Source of the DNA: Steromphala cineraria
Taxonomy: Eukaryota; Mollusca; Gastropoda; Trochida; Trochidae
Reading direction: 5' to 3'
Assembly (NCBI GenBank): GCA_916613615.1
Contig: OU744736.1
Span: 3,808,330-3,872,329, forward strand
DNA length: 64,000 nucleotides
Below, piece after piece: positions 52,301-61,283 of the stretch; the stretch's first letter is position 1, and each line of letters starts with the position of its first letter. Made by a program: the position numbers and the translations under genes. A model generated the notes under the pieces. The model did no database searches. It was not told where the DNA came from and was given only the letters and a program-made list of their open reading frames with translations.

Positions 52301-55300
52301 GGAAGCCGCGCCAATCACAAGTGTTGTATCCAAATCAAAAGACCAATGAACAGAGCTGTAGCTAAAGATGCATTACGTCACCGTGTGGGTAATACAAAAT
52401 ATTTGGCACATTTAATTGTGGAATATGATTTCGCTTTAAATGTCATGTTAAAAGAGAAACAATATTTTCTATTAAAGACGCTGATAAATGTTAACAGACT
52501 CAATCAAAAACATCTTCATTTGATGAAGAGTCTGCATTTGTTCCAGATAAGAGCATTATTTCGCATTCAATAATCGCAGAATCCACTTTTTTATAACCCA
52601 CGCAATTTAATTTCACGCTGGGCTCGCCTGGCGATTTAAAAGTAATGTTTGTGTAAGAACGATGGTGACATCGAAAAAAGACTTATGTTTACTAATAGGT
52701 AGATCACTTACGACCACGTGACAAGTCATACTTAACGATGTCACTAAATGTTTACGTTGAAAACATGTATTTATTATCAGAGCTACTGAAATTGACTCGT
52801 GCTATATTTAGAATATGACCTACATCGCTGGTTCCATACGGTTACTGTTAGGCCGCGGCTTAGCTCAGCGGAGCTGGGTTGAAATCCCGTCAGATCATCG
52901 GAAAGTATTTTGATTATTATCTGTAATACTACAGTTAATAATTAACCAGCATGACAAGGAGATATGGTTTAGGCAGTACGTTTTGCACAATTTCCTGTCA
53001 TTGTCAACGCTACATGGCAACCCATGCAGTGCTTTTACTTCAAGTAACAACACCATAATGCCATAACATCATAAACTGTCACTGTCACATCACTGTCTTG
53101 AAAATCTAGTGTTGTTGTGTTCAGAGATTTAAATTTTTTCTCTGAGATCTCAAAAAGAGTGAATTTGAATGATAAATAAAATATCACCCTCGTGTGTTTT
53201 GATTTGAAATATACCAACAATCGTTGATGAATGTAAAAAATATTCATAACTTTCAGCAATTCGTGTTGATTGAAATTAATTTTGTGAAATTAACTTTGAG
53301 TAATACTCGTGTTAATATTACTGCTGTTATTCAGTGTTGTATATATAATCACCCAAATTGTTCGACAAATACCAATCTTCTTCATCTGCCTATGTGGCAC
53401 CAAGCATGCCTTTTTAAAGGCTTTTCTTGTTTTTGTTCTGACAGTGGCTTCTCAAAACATTACAATCTTTCGGTAATCTTTCATTTAGGTAACCATAACA
53501 TTCTTGGTATAAGTTTAACTTACTTTTTTAAATATTTGATTGAAATATATAAACATGAATAATGTTCAATTAATTGTAGCTGTTAATTGTTTGCGATAAT
53601 TTGTATCAACAGGTAATCTATGTTTATTTAATGGTTCCCTTTAATTCGCTAAATGTGTTGATTGAAATGTGCGTTTGCCAACAGCATCAATGAATTCAAT
53701 AAGTCATAATCAATGTATGATTAATCATCAGCACAGTCGATTACATAAACTTATACACGTTTTTATTCATCCTGACACTAGCTGATGTATTTTTCTTTGA
53801 TATATTGTATTTCGTGTAGATTAAATGACAAGATCTTTTATGAATGGTTGCCGAGGGCACCGGGGTCCAAGTGGTATGTAAAAGTGGAATACTCTTGAAA
53901 GCGGCTTCAAACCCGAAATAACCTCACCTCAGCTCTGTTTGATATACTATTTCAATTAAACTCGTGAATTAATTGGAATCAAACTCGCTTCACTCGTTGT
54001 ATACTTAATCATTAACTCTTTTAATTGATAAAGTATTCAGTGAAGTGAAGGTAGATTAGTATCCTCAATGTGACTATTCCGTAGTCAATGATATACCACT
54101 GCACATATATTTGGAAGTTAAATGTAAAATGGTGAGGTGATTCGTGGTTAAACGCCGCTTTCAAGATTATTTCTATTACATCCCGACTGCGAGTAGTTTT
54201 ACAGGGAGAGAGCCGGCAACGCTATTGGGCTTATGCATTGCGTTGAAACCTGCGAGCAGCGGTTGGAACTAGTGAACCATTGCATGCACCCAAACCGGAA
54301 TGTAAAATAGAAATATATTTTCAATGAGGCAAATAATGTAGAATACTCCAGTTGGCACAAAACTTTACCAAAATAAGTTACTCGTTACATAAAGCTTAAA
54401 TACCAACAGTTCTTCATCCAACATCTGAGCCGTATATCTTTTAACACATTCTCCGAGATTGTTCCTAGGTGTCTGCTTTACATGAAACGGAAAACAGAGA
54501 GTATTGTTTAGAGCTAGCTTATTTTGCAAATCCTTACTTATTTTAAACAACACAATTTAAATTTTGTTTCATTTTTTCAAACATTTCCTTAATTTACAAC
54601 GGTTCTTTACTTCACGATTCACGAAATTGGCTGAATATTGTAATACTAAGACAAACATGATCATGCATTTGAGAAGGCAAAATGGATTCTGAATTGAAAA
54701 GAACTTACCAAAATAAAGCTAACCTTTAAATTTAGTCTGGTATTTCTATTGTGTATGAATCATTTGTTTAAAAGAGCATTCCAAATGTTTTAAGTTTACT
54801 GACGTAGGATGTTTCATTAATTATTTACATGTACCTACTGATATGAGGAAATGATAGTTTAACATTTACAACAAAAGCTTTGGTATATTTTTCAAATTTT
54901 TCTTTTCGCAAATTCACGTGATAGCCTACTTCTTTGGTAGAGTATAAACATTTGAATCAATTTATTAATTAGCAATTTTGTTTACAAAGTATCTTCATAG
55001 TTAAAAGTCAAATCAAAGACACAGTCTATTGTTGTTGGGTAGAGAGAAAAACATTAGATTATTCATTATCTATTATGTAATTGTCAAAAATAAATGGAAA
55101 AGCGAAGATAAAGATACCTATTCAAGCAAACATACAGTATCTAAAAGAAATACTTGTGTTGGATATCCTGAAAAAAAACCCCAATAAATGAACACGATAA
55201 TTCAAATCATCAAATACGCCATATTTAAATCAAAACAAGTTGGAGTGAAACCAAACTAAACGTTTAGTAAAACATTACCTGAAAAAAGGAAAGAAAATGT

Positions 55301-58300
55301 ATTGTCTACTCAGTTTCCAGCTACTTCAAATCTATGAACTGTTCAACCTTCCGTTTCTGAATTTATTCCATGAAGAACAAGCCTTCTCTTTACATGCCGT
55401 TCTTGTCATTAAAACTTAGAACCTTACAAAAATTAGAATGACATCAAACGAAAGTTGTACCACGGTGTTACCAATTTGTAAATTAAAATTGAAATATACA
55501 TGTACCTTTAAAAAGTAATAAAAAGGAAAAACAGAGTCAGTGAAATGTAATGACAATGTCAGATTGGATGGCCTGACTACGCTAACACCTTGAATATAAC
55601 TAATCGTAACTTTCTTACACAATTCTACAGAAAATTGTTTAGGAACAAAAAGGATAAAAAGTTTATACACAAAGCGGCAGCAGCAAGAAATAAGGTTAAA
55701 ACTTTTATAATTAAGACAGAAATTTAATCATGGAATAAAATCTGCAGCAAATCAACTCAAGGCAAGTCTGTAAAAATATTGAAGTCTTTAGACGTAAAAG
55801 CACTAAAATGCATATTCCAAGTATCAACAACAGCAAAAACAAATATGATAATACAGACAATTCATGCAGGAAATTCTCACAAGCTAGCTCAAACAATGAT
55901 AATAAAAATGCTTTTCAGTATAAAGTCCGAAGGACAAAAACAAACCAAACAATGAGCCATTCACATTATCAGAACTTAACGGTATTGTAAATATACACAA
56001 ATAACTTAATTAAGCACCCCCCTATTTTGTAAAATGAATTTGGGTGTTCTTGGACTATTTGGATTAATTTGATGTATTGACCACTCCACATATATCAATT
56101 GCTTTTTTATTGACTATTTAACTGAACTAAAAATCGGTAATGTGCTGAAATAATGAAAATATGAGAACAACTGTGAGACTACTGAAATTTGGTTAAATAT
56201 AACTATTGTCATAGGGGAAAAACTAAACATCAAACTTTTGATGTTATGAATTTAAAATAACGTTTTTTATCATGCATAAGAAGAGGCTAGCAAGACATTG
56301 GGTTTTCAGTACTTTTTTCATAAAAAAATGATAAAATGCCTGCAATCTTAAAATCTGTGGAATTTGAGATTCCTTGAGTTGAACTTGTTGATCAAACACT
56401 TCTTCTTCCTTTAGATAAGCCATTTCGTTGATAGTGGCCAATTAATGTCTTTGTGCAGTTTTCTTTAAATTCGATATTTGATAATTTTTAACCATTTACT
56501 TTTGTTATGAGGTCTTTACTAAAAGGATAAAAATCACATTGCAGTAAAAAATATTGACTTTCATTTTCAATTTAAAGGTTACTTTGTAAACTCAAAAATA
56601 CCAAGTTTTTGTAAAACCAGTTATTCAGCGACAGTGAATCGTAAACCGAATGAAGTTTTCGTCTCCACAATGTTTGATAATCGATCAATAAAAAGTCCTT
56701 ATTGTTTGCCTGTGCATTTGTTTTGTTTATTATCAGCGGTGTTTTTCTGTTTGAAAAAGTGGGGGGGGGGGGGGGGGGGGGTTAATTAAGTTCTTTGTGT
56801 AAAGTTAAAAAGGAACAGCAACAGGTATTGATAAAACTAGTTACACAATGCAGAAACATCTTCCAATGGAATGTCAACAAGTGATTTCTACAATAAATTA
56901 TAGGGAGACGGTAAATTACCAACAGGAATGGAAAGAAAGTCGTATCATACACATACACACACACGAAAAATACCCTACCACATCCGATTTATATAGACCA
57001 GTCTCCTTAACATCTTATCTATGTACATCACTTGAAGCGATGGTAACAAAAGGACTGCAACATGATTTAGAAACTAATGAATTGATAGCACGAAATCAAT
57101 CAGGATATAGGACATCCTATAACACAACAGACCATATTGTTAGTTTACAACGCTCTATCAGACAAGCGCAACAAAATATTAAATTCAATGTAGCAGTCTT
57201 CTTAGATTTTAGTAAAGCATTCATTCTTCATGGTCTGGAAGGCAGGCCTAATACAAAAAGTCAAGAAAAAAGGAATTAAAGATGAAATGTTAAACGTATT
57301 AACGAAGTTTCGTCTTAAAGCAGATGATCAAATATCAGACAACTATAAATTTGAAAATGGAACTCAGCAAGGTAGTATTATGTCACCAACCTTGTTAAAT
57401 ATTATGGTAAATGACATGTTTCACAAATAATTAAAGAAGGGGATACATCGCTGACGATGGGACCCTTTGGGTCTGTCATAAACATCAACAGGCAGCAGCA
57501 GAAAGTTTACAAAAAACTTAATCAAAGTTAATGATTAGACCCAAAAGTGGGGATTACAATTATCCACAAACAAAACTGTATCAATTCTCTTTCGGCCAAC
57601 AGCCAGGGCCAACTGCAGACCACTGAGTTAACCATTAATATAGTGCCACAAAGATGAAGACAGATCTCAATATATTACGAATGTTGTCTCACACCAGGTG
57701 GGGCAGCAGTAAGGACATATTACTCTTACTATATAAATCTCTGCTTAAATCCCAACCATCACCCACAGGTAAAACTCCCAGAAGGACCCTACGCTAGCGA
57801 GACTGATCTCTGAAACATCTTTTTTGTTTTAAGTTTGGTCATGGCGACCTGCGACCAGAGCTGGGGGTGATATGGGTTCCTGATACATTACCTCGGGACC
57901 TCCCGCGCAAGCCTATACAAACAGATACGTAGGCTCCCAAAATTTCCACCTATCAACGTAATTACCATTTATATCATTCCCTTTTTTTGGGATAACTCGT
58001 AGGATTTGGGCACAGGGCAAACTGGTTAAAACTCTTAATTAAAAGTGAACGGTGTGAAAATCTCCGGCGCTTTATTTATTTATAACTTGTAATTTTCTCA
58101 AACGCTCAGAACCCTCACTGTCTGGTTCTGAACCGGGTTCAGTGGAGGACAGGGATTGTACCTTAGGTGTATGACATGAACACTTTGCATAGATTACCTA
58201 CAGAAAAAGAAAAACACGCACATTGCGAAGATTACAACGATGAAAACCATCAGAGAATACCGGACTACGTATATTAGAGAAAAAAGATTCCATTAATCGA

Positions 58301-60499
58301 CTTCTCAATAACTTTGAATATCAAACATAAATAACTACAATTATCTATAAATACAATTCCATACAATTCAACAATTATTTCATTTTATCACAATTTAGTA
58401 CAACTCTTAAAAGCTTTCTCTCTCAACACATCAAATAATACTTAAGTTATAGGATATATCTGTCATGAGAACAATGATCTTTGTGTTTCTGTGAATTGCC
58501 CATTGAACGAACAAAAGACCGATTGTATTTCTATTTCTATAGTGTTTCATAATTAAGTTTTTAACACGTTAGGTTCTTTCGTTTCACAACCATGTAGTTC
58601 GTTCAATAATCTTAGTGCACGTGTTGAGGAGAATTTTGATAAAAATACAAAGACAGGCCAAAACATTTAAGTGCATTGAAAAGATCAGGCTAAGAAGTCC
58701 TTTTCCGTCACTACATTTACAGCAAACAGAAGCAATTGACAATCTACTGCTATAACTTGTTTTATGCATTTATCAATTTAATACGTCTCTCCGAGCAAAA
58801 CATAACATGGATTCAATTGACAACTTGTTGATTAATTTGAGGGATAAACCAAGGTTGACCTGTTATGAGATAGATGTCAGCGTATGTTAGAGACAATTAG
58901 AGGCATTACCTTTGTTACTTTTTACACAGTATCACATTCTTCAAAACGGTTATCATTAATTTCAAAACTAAACTCAAAACTAATTCAAAATTAGCCAAAT
59001 ACATGTTTTTTCTGTTTGAACAATGATACAATGTACACACATATGTCTGTCAAATCATTTAACCAGTAACATGATACATAAGATTTAATATTTATGACAA
59101 AGATGACCCGATCCTTTTTACTTTTTTCACATTTTATAAATAGAAATCTATTATTTTATATATCATCAATAATTCAATACGTTTCTACAAAATTAATTTT
59201 CCAAGCTACTAGAACTGTCTGATACAATATATCTATAGACAGACACACAATTGATTGGTTGTTCCTGAAATATACATCTTATAAAAATTAAGAACATCCA
59301 TAATTTTTTTTCTCACAATGGGAACGTTATCTTTGACAGTTAAAAAGAGGAATTTATGACCAATGAACGAGTTAAACAAACATTAAACCGCGATCTTGGA
59401 CAACTTTTTATTGCATAAAATATGATTTGTTAGAAGAAATAAATAAAAAGAAAGGATCTAACAATTCAGTAAGCTTATTTAATGTCATTTATAAGACATA
59501 TGGAAAAACATTTCATTTCTCAACCGTTAATTATGTACATCAATACACTCTTAGGGTACAGTGGTTTTGGAGACAGAAAGATAAACATGTCATTGCTAGA
59601 GAAGGGTGTCACATTTGTAAAGATAATGAAAGACATCTAAAAAAAACACATTCAAGTTAAACACTTTACCTTATCTTTCTACTTATAGAATTAAATGTCA
59701 TCGACGGGTGAGTTGGTAACTTTTTATTAGTTCCTATAATAAGTTATATGTTTTAATATGATGGGATAAATCTTTAGGTAAATATATCTTTCGTAAAGTA
59801 TTAATACAGATATCGTATTTGAAGCATTTGTTAAATTAACTATATTTTGCTGACATGCGAATTCTATCAACATCAGGTTTTATACATTTAAAACTTTTTT
59901 TCGCAAACATAAAAAAACCAGTTAAATCTGCAAGCGAAACTATGATAGAATGCATTGATTTCAATTTGCTTAGGAAGAAGTATATGAAGGTACACGACTG
60001 ATATATACACGCTTTTCCCCCACAGTCAATAACAATTATTTGAAACCACCTATAAATACCTATAACTAAAGTCTTCTACAAAACGCATTTGCACAATAAA
60101 TGACTAAGAGAAGCTCTATTTTAAATTTTAAGCAGTTTAATTTAACACGTATTATTCATCATATCAAGTCAGTCAAACACCGAGGACAGTAACTCTTAAT
60201 AACAAAAGAGTTATACTTACAATTTTCCAAGTGTTGACGTCGATATACATAACTTCAGGGGTATCACTTATAGAGACGTTTTTAAGAAGTCTACATTCAC
60301 AGGAATCTGGTTTATAAAGTACCGATTTGCAAACAGTCGATGCTTGACATTCGGCAATGCAGTCATACAGTCCAGCAGTGATGAGTGACCGATATGACGT
60401 CACACTGGTCACGCTTTGGTCAAAGGCCTTAGCAAACACGACGCCATGTGCAATAAAGCAGCTAATGGAAAACAAAACATTGAATCTATTAAGCGTCAT
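37211..60499 (-). CDS. Secreted PAN/Apple-Sushi-galectin-like protein, six coding exons
   Basis: Joined minus-strand exons 60499-60221, 45951-45864, 42629-42418, 39483-39401, 37800-37605 and 37318-37211 total 966 nt, 321 aa plus stop. Junction phases (0, 1, 0, 2, 0) all match and all introns are GT...AG. Order: signal peptide (1-25, hydrophobic VLFSISCFIAHGVVF, then AKA); PAN/Apple domain (about 30-93; Cys47, 51, 57, 67, 69); Cys-rich linker (Cys104, 110, 120); Sushi/CCP (124-183; Cys127, 156, 170, 183 and Trp176, with an extra Cys163); galectin-like domain (187-321; FFNIWLF, VFTTGKPFHIDIIF, ITGSVELTNVTF). The usual galectin sugar-contact His/Asn/Arg/Trp/Glu appear replaced. I infer an extracellular adhesion or recognition protein. 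Extra exons of compatible phase in the 14.3-kb first intron cannot be excluded. ATG 60604 is an in-frame alternative start. Confidence 0.8.
37605..37800 (-). CDS. PAN-Sushi-galectin gene exon 5 (galectin core)
   Basis: 196 nt; it completes codon 221 (Phe) and encodes 222-286. The acceptor is TTTTTATCCAG and the donor is TACAAG then GTAGGT. FNIWLFARRR, VSLSHDN and LPNVFTTGKPFHIDIIF match the galectin beta-sheet order. The positions expected to hold His, Asn, Arg, Trp and Glu carry other residues. Confidence 0.8.
37928..37981 (+). repeat. LINE 3' tail with TTTGAC units
   Basis: GGACCAGAGGCCTCCAGTAC, then AATAAA and three TTTGAC/TTTTGAC units. This is the kind of tail left by 5'-truncated CR1/RTE-like LINEs. 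It lies in intron 4 of the PAN-Sushi-galectin gene, about 130 bases from exon 5, in antisense. Confidence 0.45.
38166..38356. mobile_element. Hairpin MITE in intron 4
   Basis: Long imperfect inverted repeat: CGACCACAGG, GAAGTTCAATCG and ACAACCCCTCGATT in the left arm are matched in reverse order by AATCGAGGGGTTGT, CGATTGAACT and CCTGTGGTTTCG in the right arm, around a 23-base spacer. No ORF of its own. Confidence 0.6.
39401..39483 (-). CDS. PAN-Sushi-galectin gene exon 4 (galectin N-terminal half)
   Basis: 83 nt, residues 194-220 plus two bases of codon 221. The acceptor is CATATATTCAG and the donor is GACTT then GTAAGT. RRSWNMTIIGTPTAPD fits the galectin strand usually written G..i.i.G.p. 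A 27-base poly-G tract on the + strand lies 200 bases upstream in the preceding intron. Confidence 0.75.
39683..39709 (+). repeat. Poly-G tract, 27 bases
   Basis: An uninterrupted G27 run on the + strand (C27 on the transcript strand of the surrounding gene), 200 bases upstream of exon 4. It could form a G-quadruplex on the template strand. The exact length is doubtful because such runs are sequenced poorly. Confidence 0.8.
40645..41226. mobile_element. Mariner-type MITE, 582 bp, 29-bp perfect TIRs
   Basis: The left end starts TAAACTCATGTCCAAAAGAA and continues ACGATACCA; the right end is its exact reverse complement (41198-41226), with TA at both edges. The first part of the TIR is shared with the transposase-bearing element at 61284-62791 (TAAACTAGTGTCCAAAAGAA). 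The interior encodes nothing and is AT-rich. It sits in intron 3 of the PAN-Sushi-galectin gene. I infer a non-autonomous derivative moved by a related Tc1/mariner transposase. Confidence 0.8.
42418..42629 (-). CDS. PAN-Sushi-galectin gene exon 3 (Sushi/CCP domain)
   Basis: 212 nt, residues 123-193. The acceptor is ATTCTCCCAG and the donor is GACCCT then GTAAGT, phase 0. The CCP consensus is complete: IPCGAPPEV, GSVVTYTC, RRKC, GSWS and GHC. Cys163 in GFLQCG is additional to the four canonical cysteines. SVTFTDP at the end is the first strand of the following galectin-like domain. Confidence 0.85.
42640..43220. repeat. Degenerate intronic tandem repeat (~35-40 bp)
   Basis: Variants of GGAGAGTATCATTGACAATAGC followed by ACA and TGGGAG recur about a dozen times with heavy divergence. 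It begins right next to the Sushi exon, so the repeat occupies the 5' end of that exon's upstream intron. Confidence 0.5.
43500..45030 (-). pseudogene. 5'-truncated L1/Tx1-like LINE, frameshifted
   Basis: Minus-strand frames at 44964-44629 and 44468-43560 are successive parts of one retrotransposon ORF2. The first contains the end of reverse transcriptase and thumb (FEVLGIKLKQNL, VWRKRNLTLIGKITVIKTLA, SALPNPP), a block typical of L1/Tx1-clade elements. The second is the C-terminal region with a Cys-rich SFCN...CHVYWDC knuckle. The endonuclease and RT catalytic motifs are missing, and the frames are broken between 44470 and 44630. It was therefore inserted already truncated or has decayed. It lies in intron 2 of the PAN-Sushi-galectin gene in the same orientation. 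Confidence 0.8.
45864..45951 (-). CDS. PAN-Sushi-galectin gene exon 2 (Cys-rich linker)
   Basis: 88 nt, residues 94-122 plus the first base of codon 123. The acceptor is TGCCTTCAG and the donor is GACG then GTAAAT. It encodes CPLYTRCV and GMTRCVD, a three-Cys stretch resembling the end of an EGF-like module. Phases match exon 1 (0) and exon 3 (1), the main reason for accepting so small an exon. Confidence 0.7.
46174..46725. repeat. Minisatellite, ~49-bp unit with ~98-bp dimer
   Basis: Units built on AATAGAATCGCCCCCTATAA, then ATGTATATAAGTATTTACAG, alternate with a variant containing TTTAAATGTATTTAACTTTG then CACATCAAACCC. The alternation gives a ~98-bp higher-order period, clearest between 46430 and 46700. 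It is in intron 1 of the PAN-Sushi-galectin gene. Confidence 0.8.
51795..51915. repeat. Foldback element (~36-bp core arms)
   Basis: AGTTATCAATTTGTATCGGG then GAATGCA pairs with TGCATTTCCCGATACAAATT then GATAACT around a 35-base loop. The outer parts (GATATGTAATAGATATTAGG and ACTAATAACATACTTACATA) also match partly. Confidence 0.65.
52211..52234. repeat. Short perfect hairpin
   Basis: CTTGGTGCCC, loop CAAA, GGGCACCAAG: a ten-base-pair GC-rich stem in an AT-rich intron. Its function is not evident. Confidence 0.6.
53892..54166. mobile_element. Inverted-repeat element, ~36-bp arms, 275 bp
   Basis: TCTTGAAAGCGGCTTCAAAC then CCGAAATAACCTCACC pairs with GGTGAGGTGATTCGTGGTTA then AACGCCGCTTTCAAGA. 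The interior includes a second small inverted structure around AATTAAACTCG and AATTGATAAAG. Likely a MITE; no ORF. Confidence 0.55.
56761..56781 (+). repeat. Poly-G tract, 21 bases
   Basis: A run of 21 G on the + strand in intron 1, about 80 bases before the Jockey-like LINE fragment. The exact length is uncertain for the same reason as the 39683 run. Confidence 0.75.
56860..57790 (+). pseudogene. Broken Jockey/CR1-like reverse transcriptase
   Basis: Three frames in turn carry one RT. Frame 1 (56848-57220) holds SDLYRPVSLTSYL, LIARNQSGYRTSYNTTDH and VAVFLDFSKAF. Frame 2 (57228-57430) holds WKAGLIQKVKKKGI, NGTQQGSIMSPTLLNIMVND. Frame 3 (57444 onward) holds YIADDGTLW, the catalytic-box region, followed by LSTNKTV and LRMLSHTRWGSS. 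There are at least two frameshifts and further stops, and no endonuclease domain is present, so it is a dead 5'-truncated copy. It lies antisense in intron 1 of the PAN-Sushi-galectin gene. Confidence 0.85.
57791..60170. other. Intron 1, proximal part; no gene recognised
   Basis: 57791-58200 is more GC-rich than its surroundings and follows the RT fragment directly. It may be the retrotransposon's 3' end or a neighbouring repeat, but I cannot identify it. The remainder to 60170 is AT-rich with no exon or repeat that I recognise. A 77-aa frame at 59427-59660 resembles nothing known to me. Confidence 0.35.
60221..60499 (-). CDS. PAN-Sushi-galectin gene exon 1 (signal peptide and PAN domain)
   Basis: Residues 1-93. 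I chose the ATG at 60499 because a signal peptide begins directly there; the upstream in-frame ATG at 60604 would add 35 polar residues before it. After AKA comes a PAN/Apple body: GLYDCIAECQASTVCKSVLY, then Cys67, Cys69 and a VMYIDVNTW end. The donor is ATT then GTAAGT, phase 0. Confidence 0.8.
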
Positions 60500-60604
60500 C
60501 CCTCGAGCATCGACCTCTCCTGCTGCCCACAACTCGTCAACTGACTGGATTGCGTGGTGTCGAGTATTTAACCCCTGCTCTTCAACGGAATCAAATGATG
60601 GCAT

Positions 60605-61283
60605 CACATTTACGCCTGAAATGTTCTTTGTATGTAATATTAATCAAAACAGTATTTTACTGGTAATTTACTGACTAATTTTAAACACTGATTGGAATGA
60701 TTATTTAAACGCCAAGAGAGTTAATAACTGACATGAAATACAATAGAACTTGAACTTGCTACTATTAATAATTTATCCGACCATGATGGCATTAAGGCAA
60801 CGGGAACGCTGTTATCTAGGCCTTTTTAATTCATTTTATGTCTATTTTAACTTGGAGTTTCAGAGATATACATTTAGATATCTGAGGTGCCATTGATCCT
60901 GGGAAAAATTACAGGTGAAAAGGTTTGCATTTAAAGTATGTGTTCCTTGCAAACTGATGGGTGAGAGGAGAATTGGTATCGTGATATTAGAATATTAAGA
61001 AAGGATAAATATCACTTATATCGACGTTTACATTTCCAAATTAATATGCTCCATCTTAATCCATGCAAGACTTTACGAAACGAAAAAATCTGATTTTTTA
61101 CGTTTTTACATATGTTTCAAACATTCAACTTACAACACAATACAGTTTTCGCTGCTTACTCGTCGAATATGGAATACAAACTTATGACACGCACTATTAG
61201 GGTTCATCAGTGGACATGTATTGCCGTTCTTCCCCGACTGCGACTCAATTGACAACTTGTAAAATAACATGTTTACTTCTATA
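60605..61283. other. Upstream flank of the PAN-Sushi-galectin gene
   Basis: If transcription starts close to the first coding exon, its promoter is here. On the minus strand, TTTAAATAAT near 60698-60707 is a weak TATA-like candidate. No other regulatory motif is evident and no gene is present. Confidence 0.3.

Larger units (their letters stand above)
46730..56840. other. Intron 1 interior, no further exon recognised
   Basis: I searched both strands for phase-compatible Cys-rich exons and found none I would defend. Contents: a possible solo end of a TTAA MITE at 47810 (TTAAAGGGACAGTCC); a tRNA-like scrap at 52855-52890; foldbacks at 51795-51915 and 53892-54166; a 10-bp-stem hairpin at 52211-52234; and a poly-G run of 21 at 56761-56781. 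Several AT-rich short ORFs appear non-coding. Confidence 0.4.

Noticed and set aside
52855..52890. tRNA gene or SINE head (GGCTTAGCTCAGCGG...GGTTGAAATCCC)
   Set aside because: A-box-like and B-box-like pieces are present but far too close together for a tRNA, and no cloverleaf or SINE body follows. At most it is a fragment.
53224..53562. 112-aa plus-strand open frame
   Set aside because: Hydrophobic and AT-driven with no motif; lies inside intron 1 without supporting splice phases.
60500..60604. Upstream in-frame ATG (60604) as the start of the PAN-Sushi-galectin protein
   Set aside because: It would put 35 polar residues before the hydrophobic signal peptide and prevent normal targeting; kept only as an alternative.
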